Shown piece after piece: positions 43,144 to 52,467 of a stretch of DNA of 64,000 nucleotides. A program made the position numbers and the translations under genes. Numbering within the stretch: the first letter of the stretch is position 1; each line of letters opens with the position of its first letter. The DNA comes from Oceanispirochaeta sp. M1. Lineage in GTDB: Bacteria; Spirochaetota; Spirochaetia; DSM-2461. The notes under the pieces are model-generated. The model saw nothing but the letters and a program-made list of their open reading frames with translations, did not search any database and was not told the origin of the DNA. The DNA lies in NCBI RefSeq assembly GCF_003346715.1, contig NZ_QQPQ01000007.1, forward strand, positions 124,001-188,000, given 5' to 3'.

Positions 43144-45504
43144 ATGGGACGCATAAAAGAAAAAATAAACCGAGACTGGAAATTTATACGTCATGATCAG
43201 CCTTTTCCCGGCTATAAAGGGATCGATGACAGCCAATGGGAGACAATCACTCTCCCCCATGACTGGTCTGTGACAGAAGATTTTGACCAGAAATATTCGA
43301 GCGGAACCGGCTATCTGGCCAACGGTGTCGGCTGGTACAGAAAGAGATTTACTCTCCCCGAAGAGTACAGTCATAAGCGGGTATATGTGACCTTTGAGGG
43401 GGTTTATAATCACTCACAGGTCTGGTGCAACAGTTCTTATTTGAATAAAAGGCCCAGTGGCTACAGCAGCTTCACATACGATATCACTGACTTTGTAAAC
43501 TTCGGATCCTCTGATAATGTAATCTCGGTCCGGGTCGATCATAAGGACAGCGCCGATTCACGCTGGTTTACGGGTTCCGGAATCTACCGGAATGTTTATC
43601 TGACAATGACAGATCAAGTGCATTTAAAAGAATATGGTGTTTTTGTCACAACTCCTGATGTGAGCCGTCATAGGGCTCAGGTTCAGGTTGAAACAGATCT
43701 GATTAATCATATGACAAAGGAGAAGACTCTGACTCTTGAGGCTGTTCTAAGTGATTCTGATGGTCTCAGTTGTGCTCAAGTGGAGTCCGCACCCTTTACA
43801 ATAGGGGCTGATGATGAAATAAGCCATTCCCTCAGCCTGTCTGTTGAAAATCCGCAGCTCTGGTCCCCTGATCATGCTGCCTTATACACTATTTCTGTAA
43901 GGCTGAAAGAATCGGATAGGATTCTGGACAGCTATGATGGGAACATGGGTTTCAGATTTTTCCATTTTGATCCGGAAAAAGGTTTTTTTCTCAATGGTGA
44001 CTCTCTGAAAATGAAGGGGGTCTGTCTCCACCATGATGCCGGTTGTCTTGGTGCTGCTGTACCGAAAAAAGTATGGGCCAAGCGATTGGCAGATTTAAAG
44101 GATGCCGGTTGCAATGCCATAAGATGCAGTCATAATCCACCGGCTCCGGATTTTCTGGATCTATGTGATGAAATGGGATTTTTAGTACAGGATGAGGCTT
44201 TTGATGAGTGGGAAGGTGTCAAAAACAAATGGTGGCAGGGGCATAATGTCTATCCACCCAGACACTTCGGCTATTATGAGGATTTTCCCGAGTGGCATCA
44301 AAGAGATCTGCAGGACATGGTAAAACGGGATCGCAACCATACGTCCATCATTTTCTGGAGCATCGGAAATGAAATTGATTATCCCAATGATCCATATTGT
44401 CATCCTTCATTCGCTCAGATGACAGGGAATAATGATGAAAACAAGCCTGAAATCGAGAGAATGTACGATCCCAATAAGCCGAATGCCGAACATCTTGTTA
44501 GAATCTCAAAACGACTGGTAAAGCTTGTGAAGGAATGCGATAGCACCAGACCTGTTACCGCGGCCCTGGCTTTTCCCGAATTATCCAATATTACAGGTCT
44601 GTCCGAGTCATTGGATATCGTGGGATACAACTACAAAGAGCAATGTTACTCCGAGGCAGCGGATAAATGGCCTGACAGAGTGGTCTATGGAAGTGAAAAC
44701 AGCAAAGATCTGGAAGCCTGGCAGGCAGTGGAAAATAACCCGCGAATCTGTGCCCAGTTTTTATGGACAGGCATTGATTTTCTGGGAGAAGCTCAGGGCT
44801 GGCCGGTCAGAATTTCCGCCGCGGGGATATTGGATTGCGGAGGGCATAAAAAGGCCAGCTACTATTACCGTCAGAGTCTCTGGAGTCCCAATCCCATGGT
44901 CATGCTGACCACAATGAAAAAAGTTGACAGAGAGCTTTACGACGGAGAGGTCTTTCATTGGAACTACTCCGAGGGTGAGTCCGTTGTGATTCGTGGATAT
45001 TCCAATTGTGAGCAGGTGGAATTATTTATCAACGGCAAGTCTGAAGGCATTCAGAATCCCCGAGAAAATAAAGACAGATATACAGAATGGACAACTGCTT
45101 ATACAGAGGGAACAATCAAAGCTGAGGCCTTGGATATAGACGGGAATAAGTATGGATATGAGTTGAAAACTTCTGATGATGAAATCAACATTCACCTTCA
45201 TTCTCCTCTTAAGAAACTTCACTATGATGGGGAAGACTTTGCAGAAATTGACATCCGTCTTCAAGACAGTCAGGGGAATCCCATTAACCATCAGGATCAG
45301 AAGCTGAGTGTTCAAATAAAGGGGGGGGCCGTCCTGATGGGACTGGAATCGGGAGATCCCCAGGATCTTACTCCTTATTATTCTCATCAGCGTTCCACAT
45401 ACAGAGGCAGGCTTAAGGCCTATATTCGCAGTATCCATGGAGCTCGGAATGCCGTGGTAGAAGTGAGAAATGAATCGGGTGCTAAACAAGTTATTGCTTT
45501 TTGA
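43144..45504 (+). CDS. GH2-family glycoside hydrolase (beta-galactosidase type)
   Basis: Retaining glycosidase, 786 residues, from the ATG at 43144. The N-terminal jelly roll has WETITLPHDWSV and GVGWYRKRFTLPE. The TIM barrel contains MKGVCLHHDAGCLGAAVP, AIRCSHNPPAPDFLDLCDEMG, the acid/base motif FWSIGNEIDYP (Glu about residue 410) and the nucleophile motif VVYGSENS (Glu near 517). A C-terminal DUF4982/Ig-like region follows (about 585-786). There is no signal peptide, so it acts in the cytoplasm on sugar brought in by the ABC importer. Beta-galactosidase is the likeliest activity; beta-glucuronidase or others cannot be excluded. Confidence 0.9.
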   Translation: MGRIKEKINRDWKFIRHDQPFPGYKGIDDSQWETITLPHDWSVTEDFDQKYSSGTGYLANGVGWYRKRFTLPEEYSHKRVYVTFEGVYNHSQVWCNSSYLNKRPSGYSSFTYDITDFVNFGSSDNVISVRVDHKDSADSRWFTGSGIYRNVYLTMTDQVHLKEYGVFVTTPDVSRHRAQVQVETDLINHMTKEKTLTLEAVLSDSDGLSCAQVESAPFTIGADDEISHSLSLSVENPQLWSPDHAALYTISVRLKESDRILDSYDGNMGFRFFHFDPEKGFFLNGDSLKMKGVCLHHDAGCLGAAVPKKVWAKRLADLKDAGCNAIRCSHNPPAPDFLDLCDEMGFLVQDEAFDEWEGVKNKWWQGHNVYPPRHFGYYEDFPEWHQRDLQDMVKRDRNHTSIIFWSIGNEIDYPNDPYCHPSFAQMTGNNDENKPEIERMYDPNKPNAEHLVRISKRLVKLVKECDSTRPVTAALAFPELSNITGLSESLDIVGYNYKEQCYSEAADKWPDRVVYGSENSKDLEAWQAVENNPRICAQFLWTGIDFLGEAQGWPVRISAAGILDCGGHKKASYYYRQSLWSPNPMVMLTTMKKVDRELYDGEVFHWNYSEGESVVIRGYSNCEQVELFINGKSEGIQNPRENKDRYTEWTTAYTEGTIKAEALDIDGNKYGYELKTSDDEINIHLHSPLKKLHYDGEDFAEIDIRLQDSQGNPINHQDQKLSVQIKGGAVLMGLESGDPQDLTPYYSHQRSTYRGRLKAYIRSIHGARNAVVEVRNESGAKQVIAF

Positions 45505-45554
45505 GTATTATCATGTAAGCGGCATGAGCCTGTGATCAGGAGTGAAATATTCAT

Positions 45555-46628
45555 ATGTTTAAAGATAAGCCCGGAAATGGTAGCGAGGGTATAACAATCT
45601 ATGAGATAGCCAGAGAGGCTGGTGTGTCTACGGCCACGGTATCCAGAATCCTGACGGGCCATCAGAAAGTCAGTAACGAAAAAAGGGTGAGAGTGGAAGC
45701 TCTTATTGAGAAATATAATTTTACACCCAATTCAATGGCCCGGAATCTATCAAGTGGCAAATCCAGAATACTCGGATTTATCCAGCCCGATATTGAACAT
45801 CCCTATTATGCAAAGCTCTATACCTCTGCTGAAAGGCGGGCGGCAGAACTGGGTTATTCAATTTTTCTGGGAAATACTCTGAACGATAACAGCCGGCACA
45901 TCAATAATCTGGAGATGAAATATCTGAGGCAGATGCAGGAAAAGAAAGTGGATGGCATTATGATTGCCGGAGGTCGTCTGCAGGATATAGAGCATCGCCG
46001 GGAGTATGAGTCAGAATTGAAGGCAATCATCTCGACTACTCCCATCGTTTCAATCAATACACATATGCCATGGATAGACTGTCCAAGTGTTAAGACCAAT
46101 GAGGAGGCGGGAATCATTCAGATGATGGATTATTTTGTTTCTTTGGGGCACACAGACATTGGCTTTATTGGCGGAGTTGAGGGGATCGACCCAAGTGCTG
46201 AACGCTTACAGTCCATGAGGATCGGCCTTGAAAAGAATGGCCTCGTATTTTCTGAAGAATGGCATATTGGAAGTTCCGGTTTCAGTGCTGAAGATGGGCG
46301 AATCGCCCTGTCCAGGTTTCTGAAATTGGATAATATGCCTACGGCAGTGTTATGTTTTAATGACCTGGTCGCCATTGGATTTATAAATGAAGCCCATAAT
46401 CAGGGCTTAAAAATCCCAGAAGATATTTCAGTTGCAGGAATTGACAACATAGCTTTTGGTGATTATCTGATTCCTTCATTAACGACTGTAGATCTTAAAG
46501 CAGAAGAGCAGGGGCGTCGGGGAGCCGAGATAATGGTGGATTACTTGAACAAACAGATCGAAGATCATCATTCTGTAATTGAACCTCGGCTGATTCTAAG
46601 AAATTCCTGCTCAAAAAAATCAGGATAA
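45555..46628 (+). CDS. LacI-family transcriptional regulator
   Basis: A 357-residue repressor. The helix-turn-helix reads ITIYEIAREAGVSTATVSRIL (in two parts: ITIYEIAREAGVS and TATVSRIL, about residues 15-35), followed by the hinge region NSMARNLSSGKS and a periplasmic-binding-like sensor domain with AGIDNIAFGDYLIPSLTTVD near residue 300. AGGAG lies about 10 nt upstream. It closes the glycan operon and most likely represses it through the two AACCGGTT operators at 39426 and 39459. Confidence 0.93.
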   Translation: MFKDKPGNGSEGITIYEIAREAGVSTATVSRILTGHQKVSNEKRVRVEALIEKYNFTPNSMARNLSSGKSRILGFIQPDIEHPYYAKLYTSAERRAAELGYSIFLGNTLNDNSRHINNLEMKYLRQMQEKKVDGIMIAGGRLQDIEHRREYESELKAIISTTPIVSINTHMPWIDCPSVKTNEEAGIIQMMDYFVSLGHTDIGFIGGVEGIDPSAERLQSMRIGLEKNGLVFSEEWHIGSSGFSAEDGRIALSRFLKLDNMPTAVLCFNDLVAIGFINEAHNQGLKIPEDISVAGIDNIAFGDYLIPSLTTVDLKAEEQGRRGAEIMVDYLNKQIEDHHSVIEPRLILRNSCSKKSG

Positions 46629-46727
46629 GAAAAAATCTATAAGATCATTATTGAAAGTCCCGTCTCCATTTGCCCTCCAGGTATTCGGGCACGATCTCCG
46701 CTTCGAGTCTACTTTTCTCGTAGAAAT

Positions 46728-46766
46728 AAAAAAAGCTTCAACGACCTGAAGGTCATTGAAGCTTTT
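46728..46766 (-). terminator. Rho-independent terminator of tRNA-Leu
   Basis: A long stem, AAAAGCTTCAA(C/T)GACC on each arm (46731-46746 and 46751-46766, one G-U pair) with a TTCA-type loop, followed on the minus strand by seven T residues. It lies 5 bp beyond the tRNA. The preceding stretch 46629-46727 shows no gene. Confidence 0.85.
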
Positions 46767-46771
46767 ATTTG

Positions 46772-46855
46772 TGCCTGGAAGAGGACTCGAACCTCCACGC
46801 CCTTGCGAGCACTAGTCCCTGAAACTAGCGTGTCTACCAATTTCACCATCCAGGC
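46772..46855 (-). tRNA. tRNA-Leu (anticodon CAG)
   Basis: Read on the minus strand, a class II tRNA with acceptor arms GCCTGGA and TCCAGGC, D-loop TGAAATTGGTAGACAC, anticodon stem CTAGT/ACTAG with loop TTCAGGG (anticodon CAG, decoding CUG), a variable arm TGCTCGCAAGGGCG and T-arm GGAGGTTCGAGTCCTC. Discriminator base A. The 3' CCA is not encoded. Confidence 0.95.
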
Positions 46856-46982
46856 AGACGTGAAGGTAGTATAGAGAGGCTTGTTTTATTTGTCAATATC
46901 AGCCGGGAAAAGCTTAAAATTATCTTTTTAATACATCCCTTTTGGAATTGTTTTCATCTCAATATTTATATATATTAGGAGC

Positions 46983-47795
46983 ATGAAAGTCCTGTTCATC
47001 GGAGAAATAGTCAGCAAAGCCGGAGTTTTTACTGTTAAGAAACTCCTTGCCGGACTCAAGAAAGAAAAAGAGATCGATTTCGTCATTGCAAACGGTAACG
47101 GGGTTACCGGTGGATTCGGTATGGGGAAAAATCATTCTCTGTACTTGAAGAAGCTGGGAATTGATGCAATATCATCCGGAGAGTGTGTCTTTTATAAAAA
47201 AGACATGGTCAGTTTTATCCCTAAAGCCTCTTTTCTACTCAGACCGGCCAACTATCCCCCCGGAAGCCCCGGAAGAGGATGGGGCATCTATAATGTGGGA
47301 GATCAGAAAATTGCAGTAATCAATCTTCTGGGACAGTCAGGATATCAGAGAGTTCATCTCTCAAATCCTTTTTCCTATGTACCCGATCTGATTAAGAGGG
47401 TGAAGGAGACAACTCCCAATATAATCGTGAACTTTCATGCCACAACTACAGCCGAGAGGCAAACCCTTTCCTATGTGGTGGATGGAACAGTGAGTGCCAT
47501 GATCGGTACGGGGACAAAAGCCCTGACCGCCGATGCATGCCTGATGGAAAAAGGTACGGCCATGATTACCGATGCAGGACGCACCGGCAGTCTTAACTCC
47601 GTCGGAGGCCTTGCCTCTGATGTGGAGATAAGAAAATTTATAAACCAGATTCCAGAGAGATCCCAGGATGCCTGGGATCAGTTAGAACTGCAGGGAGTTC
47701 TGCTGGATATTGATGATCAGGGTAAAGCCCTGAGTATAGAAACTTTAAGAATACCCTGTTTGGAGAGACCAGATGATACAACCGACAATCGTTGA
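46983..47795 (+). CDS. YmdB-like protein with degenerate metal site
   Basis: A 270-residue homologue of YmdB/TIGR00282 metallophosphodiesterases, recognisable by MKVLFIGEIVSKAG, ANGNGVTGGFGMG, LLRPANYPPGSPGRG and the ending ITDAGRTGSLNSVGG. The catalytic positions are changed: Asp8 is Glu, NGENA is NGNGV (Glu39 to Asn, Asn40 to Gly), GNHxW is GECVF (Asn67 to Glu, His68 to Cys) and GTHTH is GTGTK (both His lost at 177 and 179). Only the His of NFHA (His152) remains. It probably lacks the usual phosphodiesterase activity. AGGAG precedes the ATG, and it overlaps the next gene by 23 nt. Confidence 0.85.
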   Translation: MKVLFIGEIVSKAGVFTVKKLLAGLKKEKEIDFVIANGNGVTGGFGMGKNHSLYLKKLGIDAISSGECVFYKKDMVSFIPKASFLLRPANYPPGSPGRGWGIYNVGDQKIAVINLLGQSGYQRVHLSNPFSYVPDLIKRVKETTPNIIVNFHATTTAERQTLSYVVDGTVSAMIGTGTKALTADACLMEKGTAMITDAGRTGSLNSVGGLASDVEIRKFINQIPERSQDAWDQLELQGVLLDIDDQGKALSIETLRIPCLERPDDTTDNR

Positions 47796-48240
47796 AGAAA
47801 TACAGGCGGATAATACTGTCCTGGTAAGATACCCAAATCCCAAGGCTGAAAAGTCTCAGACATCACGCTCTTTCTGGAAGGTTAAGGAGAGGACTTTCCC
47901 TGCTGAAAATCCTGAGAATCTTTTTCTTCTTAAGGGGGATATGGTCGAGATTCTTGTTGATCCCAAGGCCTCCATCAAAGCGGCTTTTATGATATTTATG
48001 CTACCCTTGATTGGCTTCCTGGGTTTTTATGGACTGTCTACTTTTGTTTTTCAGAAAGAGGCCTTTCTATTTCTATCGGGAGTTCTGGGACTGTGCGCCG
48101 GAATGGGAGTCAATATCCTGGTCAGAAAATTCAAGGGACAGGGAGAACTTCCTGTCATTCAGAATAAAATGACCCCCCAAGGGGTGCAGGAGTTTAAGGA
48201 ATGTCATGACGCCTGTAAAAGCTGTAAGGGCTGCGGCTGA
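47773..48240 (+). CDS. RseC/MucC-family membrane protein
   Basis: A 155-residue protein of the RseC/MucC (SoxR-reducing) family. The soluble N-terminus (about 1-70, with GDMVEILVDPKASIKAAF) leads into two membrane helices (about 75-95 and 99-118), then a basic segment. The protein ends in a Cys-rich tail, CHDACKSCKGCG, with four Cys in CxxxCxxCxxC spacing, which could bind a metal or Fe-S centre. Canonical RseC carries its Cys motif at the N-terminus, so this placement is odd. It is coupled to the YmdB-like gene by a 23-nt overlap. Confidence 0.7.
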   Translation: MIQPTIVEEIQADNTVLVRYPNPKAEKSQTSRSFWKVKERTFPAENPENLFLLKGDMVEILVDPKASIKAAFMIFMLPLIGFLGFYGLSTFVFQKEAFLFLSGVLGLCAGMGVNILVRKFKGQGELPVIQNKMTPQGVQEFKECHDACKSCKGCG

Positions 48241-48246
48241 AACGTA

Positions 48247-49380
48247 TCACTCCGCGAGCTTGCTGATAGTGGCAGCCATATCATCCAGGGAAACCACTTG
48301 ACGGATATAGTCATGTTCAATGGCGACCCTGGGCATTCCGAATACGATACACGACGAGCTGTCCTGGGCAATCGTCATGCCTCCCTCTTTGTAAATCTGA
48401 CCTATCTCTCTTGCTCCGTCTTTTCCCATTCCTGTCATTATCACAGCCATGGATTTGTTGCCATATGATTTGGCAACTGAATCAAAGAGTACTCCAGCCG
48501 AAGGTTTGTGACCGTTTACAAGGTCTGTATTCTGAAGCCTGATTATTGATGCCAGACTTTTTTTCTCAATAGTAATATGTGCATCTCCCGGTGCTATAAG
48601 AATTCTGCCGGGTTTGATGATGTCACCTTCTGCAGCTTCCTTGACTTCCAGGGGGCAAACTCTATCCAGACTGGCGGCAAATTCCTTGGTGAAACCGGCA
48701 GGCATGTGCTGAACCACTACTATTGGTACCGATAGAGCAGGGTCAATCTCAGCAAATACTTTTCTCAGGGCATTAGGACCACCAGTCGAAATTCCGATGG
48801 CGATTATTTCTGGTTTTTCTGGTTCTTTTTTAGGTTTCACTTTTTCCCAGAGCTGTTCCGAACGGTTTCTTTCGGCAGGGGCTGGAGTTGCTTGTCTGGT
48901 TCTGTTTATTTCCCTGAGCTGGGTATCGCTGTCTTCAAGAGGCGGTACAGTATTGCCCCTTTTTCTTCTGTAATCACTGCCGTAGGCTTTGAGAACCGAA
49001 ACCAGTTGTGAGCCAACTTTATCCAGCTCATCCACAACACTTCCGCTTGGTTTGGTTATGAAGTCGGATGCTCCCAGAGAGAGAGCCTCCATTGTTACCT
49101 TTGCCCCTTTCTTGGCGATGGATGAAAGAATTACTACAGGAATCTCATATTTGAGCTTATGCATCTCTTTGAGGAATTCAATTCCATTCATCTCGGGCAT
49201 TTCCAGATCAAGAACAATGATGTCGGGATTCAGCCGCGGTATTTTGTTTAAACCGAAGCGCCCGTTCATAGCAGTTCCTATGACACGAAGGGAACTGTCT
49301 TTCTCTATAAGCTTGGATATTATATTTCTCATCAGAGCTGAATCATCTACGATCAGAACGGATATTTTATTATCAGACAC
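48247..49380 (-). CDS. cheB: CheB chemotaxis methylesterase
   Basis: Response-regulator methylesterase that removes methyl groups from chemoreceptors, 377 residues. The receiver domain has VDDSALMRN and Asp58 (IIVLDLEMPEMNG). The catalytic domain (about 190-377) has Ser in AIGISTGGPNAL, His in VVQHMPAGFT and Asp in MTGMGKDGA. The linker (about 140-190) is Pro/Glu-rich. It pairs with cheR, which lies 14 nt upstream on the same strand. Confidence 0.95.
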   Translation of the reverse strand: MSDNKISVLIVDDSALMRNIISKLIEKDSSLRVIGTAMNGRFGLNKIPRLNPDIIVLDLEMPEMNGIEFLKEMHKLKYEIPVVILSSIAKKGAKVTMEALSLGASDFITKPSGSVVDELDKVGSQLVSVLKAYGSDYRRKRGNTVPPLEDSDTQLREINRTRQATPAPAERNRSEQLWEKVKPKKEPEKPEIIAIGISTGGPNALRKVFAEIDPALSVPIVVVQHMPAGFTKEFAASLDRVCPLEVKEAAEGDIIKPGRILIAPGDAHITIEKKSLASIIRLQNTDLVNGHKPSAGVLFDSVAKSYGNKSMAVIMTGMGKDGAREIGQIYKEGGMTIAQDSSSCIVFGMPRVAIEHDYIRQVVSLDDMAATISKLAE

Positions 49381-49394
49381 TTAAAACCTCTTAA

Positions 49395-50213
49395 TTAATC
49401 CTGAATCTTTCCATATATACAGGCCCAGTCAGTCTTGATGAATTTAAACTGAGTGTCCATACCGAAGAGTGATTCGGAATGTCCTATAAACAGGTATGAG
49501 TGGGGAGCCATGGAATTCCAAAAATTATCAATTACATTTTTCTGAGCAGGTTCATCAAAATAGATAAGTACATTTCTGCAGAAAACAATATCAAGATTTC
49601 TTAAATTGCTTCCAAATTTCAGATTGTGATAATCAAATTTGATTAGTGCGCCAATCTCTGGATTTATTTTAAAACTGTTATCCTCTTCAATAAAATACTT
49701 CTTCAGGTAATTTTCGGGAATACCGGTTGTTCTATTTTTTAGATAAACTCCCTCTTTTGCTTTCATAAGAGATTTCAAACTCAGGTCTGATGCTACAACT
49801 TCAATTTTAAAATCAGGTGGAAGGTGCTCCTTCAGAACCATGGCATTAGTATAAGGCTCTTCGCCTGTGGAGCACCCGGCACTCCATATGGTAATTTTCT
49901 TGTTGCCGCTTTTTCTTTTTTGTTCAACAAGATCCGGAATTACATGATTTATAAAGGTATCGTAATGAGCCTGGTTTCTAAAAAAACGGGTCAGGTTGGT
50001 GGTCACCGAATCCAGGAAGTCTTTGAGTTCACTGTCGCTGCTTTTTAGGGTGGAATAGTACTCTGGAATATTGTCCAGTTTGAGAAGTTTCAGACGTTCT
50101 TTGAGACGGCTTTCCAATATGGTTCTGTTTGAATCTGAAAAGTGGATTCCACTTTCGTTATATATGAGATCTCTGATTTTTAGAAAATCAGAGTCTTTTA
50201 GGAAATCTGACAT
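49395..50213 (-). CDS. cheR: CheR chemotaxis methyltransferase
   Basis: SAM-dependent methyltransferase for chemoreceptor Glu residues, 272 residues. The small N-terminal helical domain (about 1-75) precedes TRFFRNQAHYDTF, the SAM motif IWSAGCSTGEEPYTNAM (about residues 107-123), DLSLKSLMKAKEGVY and VFCRNVLIYFDEPAQKN. AAAGGACGG lies upstream of the ATG. No other che gene is adjacent; cheA/W/Y are elsewhere. Confidence 0.95.
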   Translation of the reverse strand: MSDFLKDSDFLKIRDLIYNESGIHFSDSNRTILESRLKERLKLLKLDNIPEYYSTLKSSDSELKDFLDSVTTNLTRFFRNQAHYDTFINHVIPDLVEQKRKSGNKKITIWSAGCSTGEEPYTNAMVLKEHLPPDFKIEVVASDLSLKSLMKAKEGVYLKNRTTGIPENYLKKYFIEEDNSFKINPEIGALIKFDYHNLKFGSNLRNLDIVFCRNVLIYFDEPAQKNVIDNFWNSMAPHSYLFIGHSESLFGMDTQFKFIKTDWACIYGKIQD

Positions 50214-50361
50214 ATGGTATTCCGTCCTTTAGCTTATCTATGAGTCTAATTCCCTGTATAAAGGACTGTCAATATATTAAAGATAAAATGATCTTTACAA
50301 GCCCTTTGTCGGGGAATAACAGATTGACAGCATGGAAGTATAAAACCATAATTTCGAAAGA

Positions 50362-50916
50362 ATGCGAAAAACATCCCGTTTCCTTATTATTCTTCCTCTT
50401 ATTATTACTGCCTGTTCCCTGGATTATGACTCCTCGGTTACAGATAGCCTGGATGAGTCCATTCCCACTTCCCGCCTTTATGGGGTGAAAAGGGTTCAGA
50501 TTCAGGAAGGGAAGCCGAAGGTGACTTTTGAGGCTGAGGAAGCTGTTGTCTGGGAAGACCGGGAAGAAACTGAACTCTTTAATTTTGTTTTTTATGAATT
50601 TGGCGATCAGAGGGATATCATTACCAGAGCTGAAGCTGAGTATCTATTGATTTCGGATGATAATGATGCCGAAATTGAAGGAGATATATACGGTTATTCT
50701 GTACGTAATGAAGCTTCTGTCGAAGCAGATAACCTTAAGTGGTTCGATGAAAAGAGAGTTCTCAGCAGTAGGGATGATTCTTTTGTCTCTATCGAAATGG
50801 ATAACGGATCACTTCTTGAAGGCCGTGGGTTTGAAGCGGATCTTTTTACAAATACAACAACCTTTTCATCTGGAATAGGCGGAACCCTTGAGTCGGGGAC
50901 AGAGGGTGCAGAATGA
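50362..50916 (+). CDS. lptC: LptC-like lipoprotein of the LPS export pathway
   Basis: A 184-residue protein. The signal peptide FLIILPLIITACSLD has a lipobox with Cys18, so it is a lipoprotein rather than the single-pass LptC of E. coli. The rest has the LptC/OstA-like beta-jelly-roll pattern (FNFVFYEFGDQRDIITRAEAEYL is split here as FNFVFYEFG and ITRAEAEYL). The stop overlaps lptA (ATGA). Assignment rests on position before lptA-lptB plus fold-like features. Confidence 0.75.
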   Translation: MRKTSRFLIILPLIITACSLDYDSSVTDSLDESIPTSRLYGVKRVQIQEGKPKVTFEAEEAVVWEDREETELFNFVFYEFGDQRDIITRAEAEYLLISDDNDAEIEGDIYGYSVRNEASVEADNLKWFDEKRVLSSRDDSFVSIEMDNGSLLEGRGFEADLFTNTTTFSSGIGGTLESGTEGAE

Positions 50917-51638
50917 TAAATAAACGTTCAGTCTTATTTCTTTACTATATTCTTATAGCAGGTACTCTCTTTGCAGAGCAGTACAGTTTTTCAAGTGATT
51001 TTCTTAAGTCGGTAATGGCAGAAGGAAAAGAGAAAACACTGCTTGAGGGCAGTGTTCTTGTTCAGTCTGAAAAGAAAAAGATAACTGCTGATCGTGTGGA
51101 GATTCTAGGAAAGGACTTTCAGTTTTTTATCTGTGAAGGAAATGTAAAGGTTGAGGATCTGGAGAAAGATTTCACCCTTAGTTCCGAGGTTTTTCATTAT
51201 GACAACGATAATCGGATTATCAGAATCAACGGTCCCTCAATAATGGAAGACCGTGAAAACGAGATGATCATAAAATGCAGCTACCTGGAAAACCGTGAGA
51301 AGGAAGATCTTATCATCATGCAGGTGGGGGTCCGTATACTCAAAGAGGATTTAGCCTGCCGCAGCGAGTTTGCTGTATATGACAGGGAACGGAATATGCT
51401 TGAATTGACCGGATTGCCTGTTGTTTACAGAAAGGATGATGTGTTCAGAGCCTCCAGGATTACAGTCAACCTGGATAATGATGAAATAAGCATGGAGGGA
51501 GTGGTCCAGGGATCTCTCCTTTCTAAGAGTGAAGATGATGAGAAAGATGAAAAGGCAGATTCTGTAGTGGATGAAGGAATAACGGAATCTGAATCATTGC
51601 CTGAAGAAGAAAAAACCGTGGAGAGTGCAGATGAGTGA
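50913..51638 (+). CDS. lptA: LptA/OstA-like periplasmic protein
   Basis: A 241-residue periplasmic protein with a signal peptide (FLYYILIAGTLFA, cleaved before EQYSF). The OstA-like beta domain has KKKITADRVEILGKDFQFF and EGNVKVEDLEKDFTLSSEVF. The last 40 residues are very acidic (SEDDEKDEKADSVVDE), not usual in LptA. It would bridge lipid export across the periplasm. Overlaps lptC by 4 nt and lptB by 14 nt. Confidence 0.8.
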   Translation: MINKRSVLFLYYILIAGTLFAEQYSFSSDFLKSVMAEGKEKTLLEGSVLVQSEKKKITADRVEILGKDFQFFICEGNVKVEDLEKDFTLSSEVFHYDNDNRIIRINGPSIMEDRENEMIIKCSYLENREKEDLIIMQVGVRILKEDLACRSEFAVYDRERNMLELTGLPVVYRKDDVFRASRITVNLDNDEISMEGVVQGSLLSKSEDDEKDEKADSVVDEGITESESLPEEEKTVESADE

Positions 51639-52377
51639 TCAGGTAATTGAGAAAACGTCTCTCCAGGTAGATAATGTCAAAAAAGTGTACGGTAAGAAAA
51701 CCGCTGTTAAGACAATGAGTTTCTCCATGCATCAGGGTGAGATTGTAGGACTGCTCGGACCGAACGGAGCAGGAAAAACGACTTGTTTCTATATGATTGC
51801 CGGATTTATAAAGGCCTCAGACGGCAGAATCCTTCTTGATGATGTTGAGATTACACATGAGCCTATGTTCAAACGTTCCCGTCTTGGGATCTCCTATCTT
51901 CCTCAGGAACCCTCTGTCTTTCGGAAACTCTCTGTTGAAGATAATATCTGGGCAATTCTTGAAACCAGAACAGATCTTAATAAAGCAGAAAAAATAGAAA
52001 AAATGGAACATCTCATTGATGACCTGGGAATCCATAAGGTACGAAAACAGAAGGCATTTACCCTCTCCGGAGGAGAACGTCGGCGTACCGAGATTGCCCG
52101 CGCCCTTGCGACAGATCCCCGGTTTCTGCTTCTGGATGAACCTTTTGCCGGAATTGATCCCATTGCTGTCTATGAGATAAAGAAGATAATTGAGCATCTC
52201 TCTGGAAAGGGCATAGGGATTCTCATTACAGACCATAATGTGCGTGATACTTTTGAGATCACTCATCGCTCTTATATCTGCAACCTGGGTGAGATTATTG
52301 TAAGTGGAAACAAAGAAGAGCTTCTTGCCAGTGAGCTTGCCAGAACTATCTATCTGGGTAAAGATTTTTCAATGTAG
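51625..52377 (+). CDS. lptB: LptB, ATPase of the LPS exporter
   Basis: ABC ATPase, 250 residues. Walker A is LLGPNGAGKTTCFYMIAGF (about residues 41-59), the Q-loop region SYLPQEPSVFRKL, signature TLSGGERRRTEIARAL (about 149-164), Walker B RFLLLDEPFAGIDPIAV and H-loop LITDHNVRDT. These are all classic LptB features. With LptA and LptC upstream it powers lipid export; LptF/G would be elsewhere. Confidence 0.95.
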   Translation: MQMSDQVIEKTSLQVDNVKKVYGKKTAVKTMSFSMHQGEIVGLLGPNGAGKTTCFYMIAGFIKASDGRILLDDVEITHEPMFKRSRLGISYLPQEPSVFRKLSVEDNIWAILETRTDLNKAEKIEKMEHLIDDLGIHKVRKQKAFTLSGGERRRTEIARALATDPRFLLLDEPFAGIDPIAVYEIKKIIEHLSGKGIGILITDHNVRDTFEITHRSYICNLGEIIVSGNKEELLASELARTIYLGKDFSM

Positions 52378-52406
52378 TCCGTTCTGGACTATTGTAGGCA
52401 CGTATC

Positions 52407-52434
52407 TTGCTTATTCACAGAATAATGGTACAAT
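52407..52434 (+). promoter_or_regulatory. Possible internal promoter for rpoN
   Basis: TTGCTT (52407-52412) and TACAAT (52429-52434), 16 bp apart, in the 90-bp gap between lptB and rpoN. Confidence 0.4.
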
Positions 52435-52467
52435 TCTCATTACACTATTTAATAAGCGGAGGAAGTT

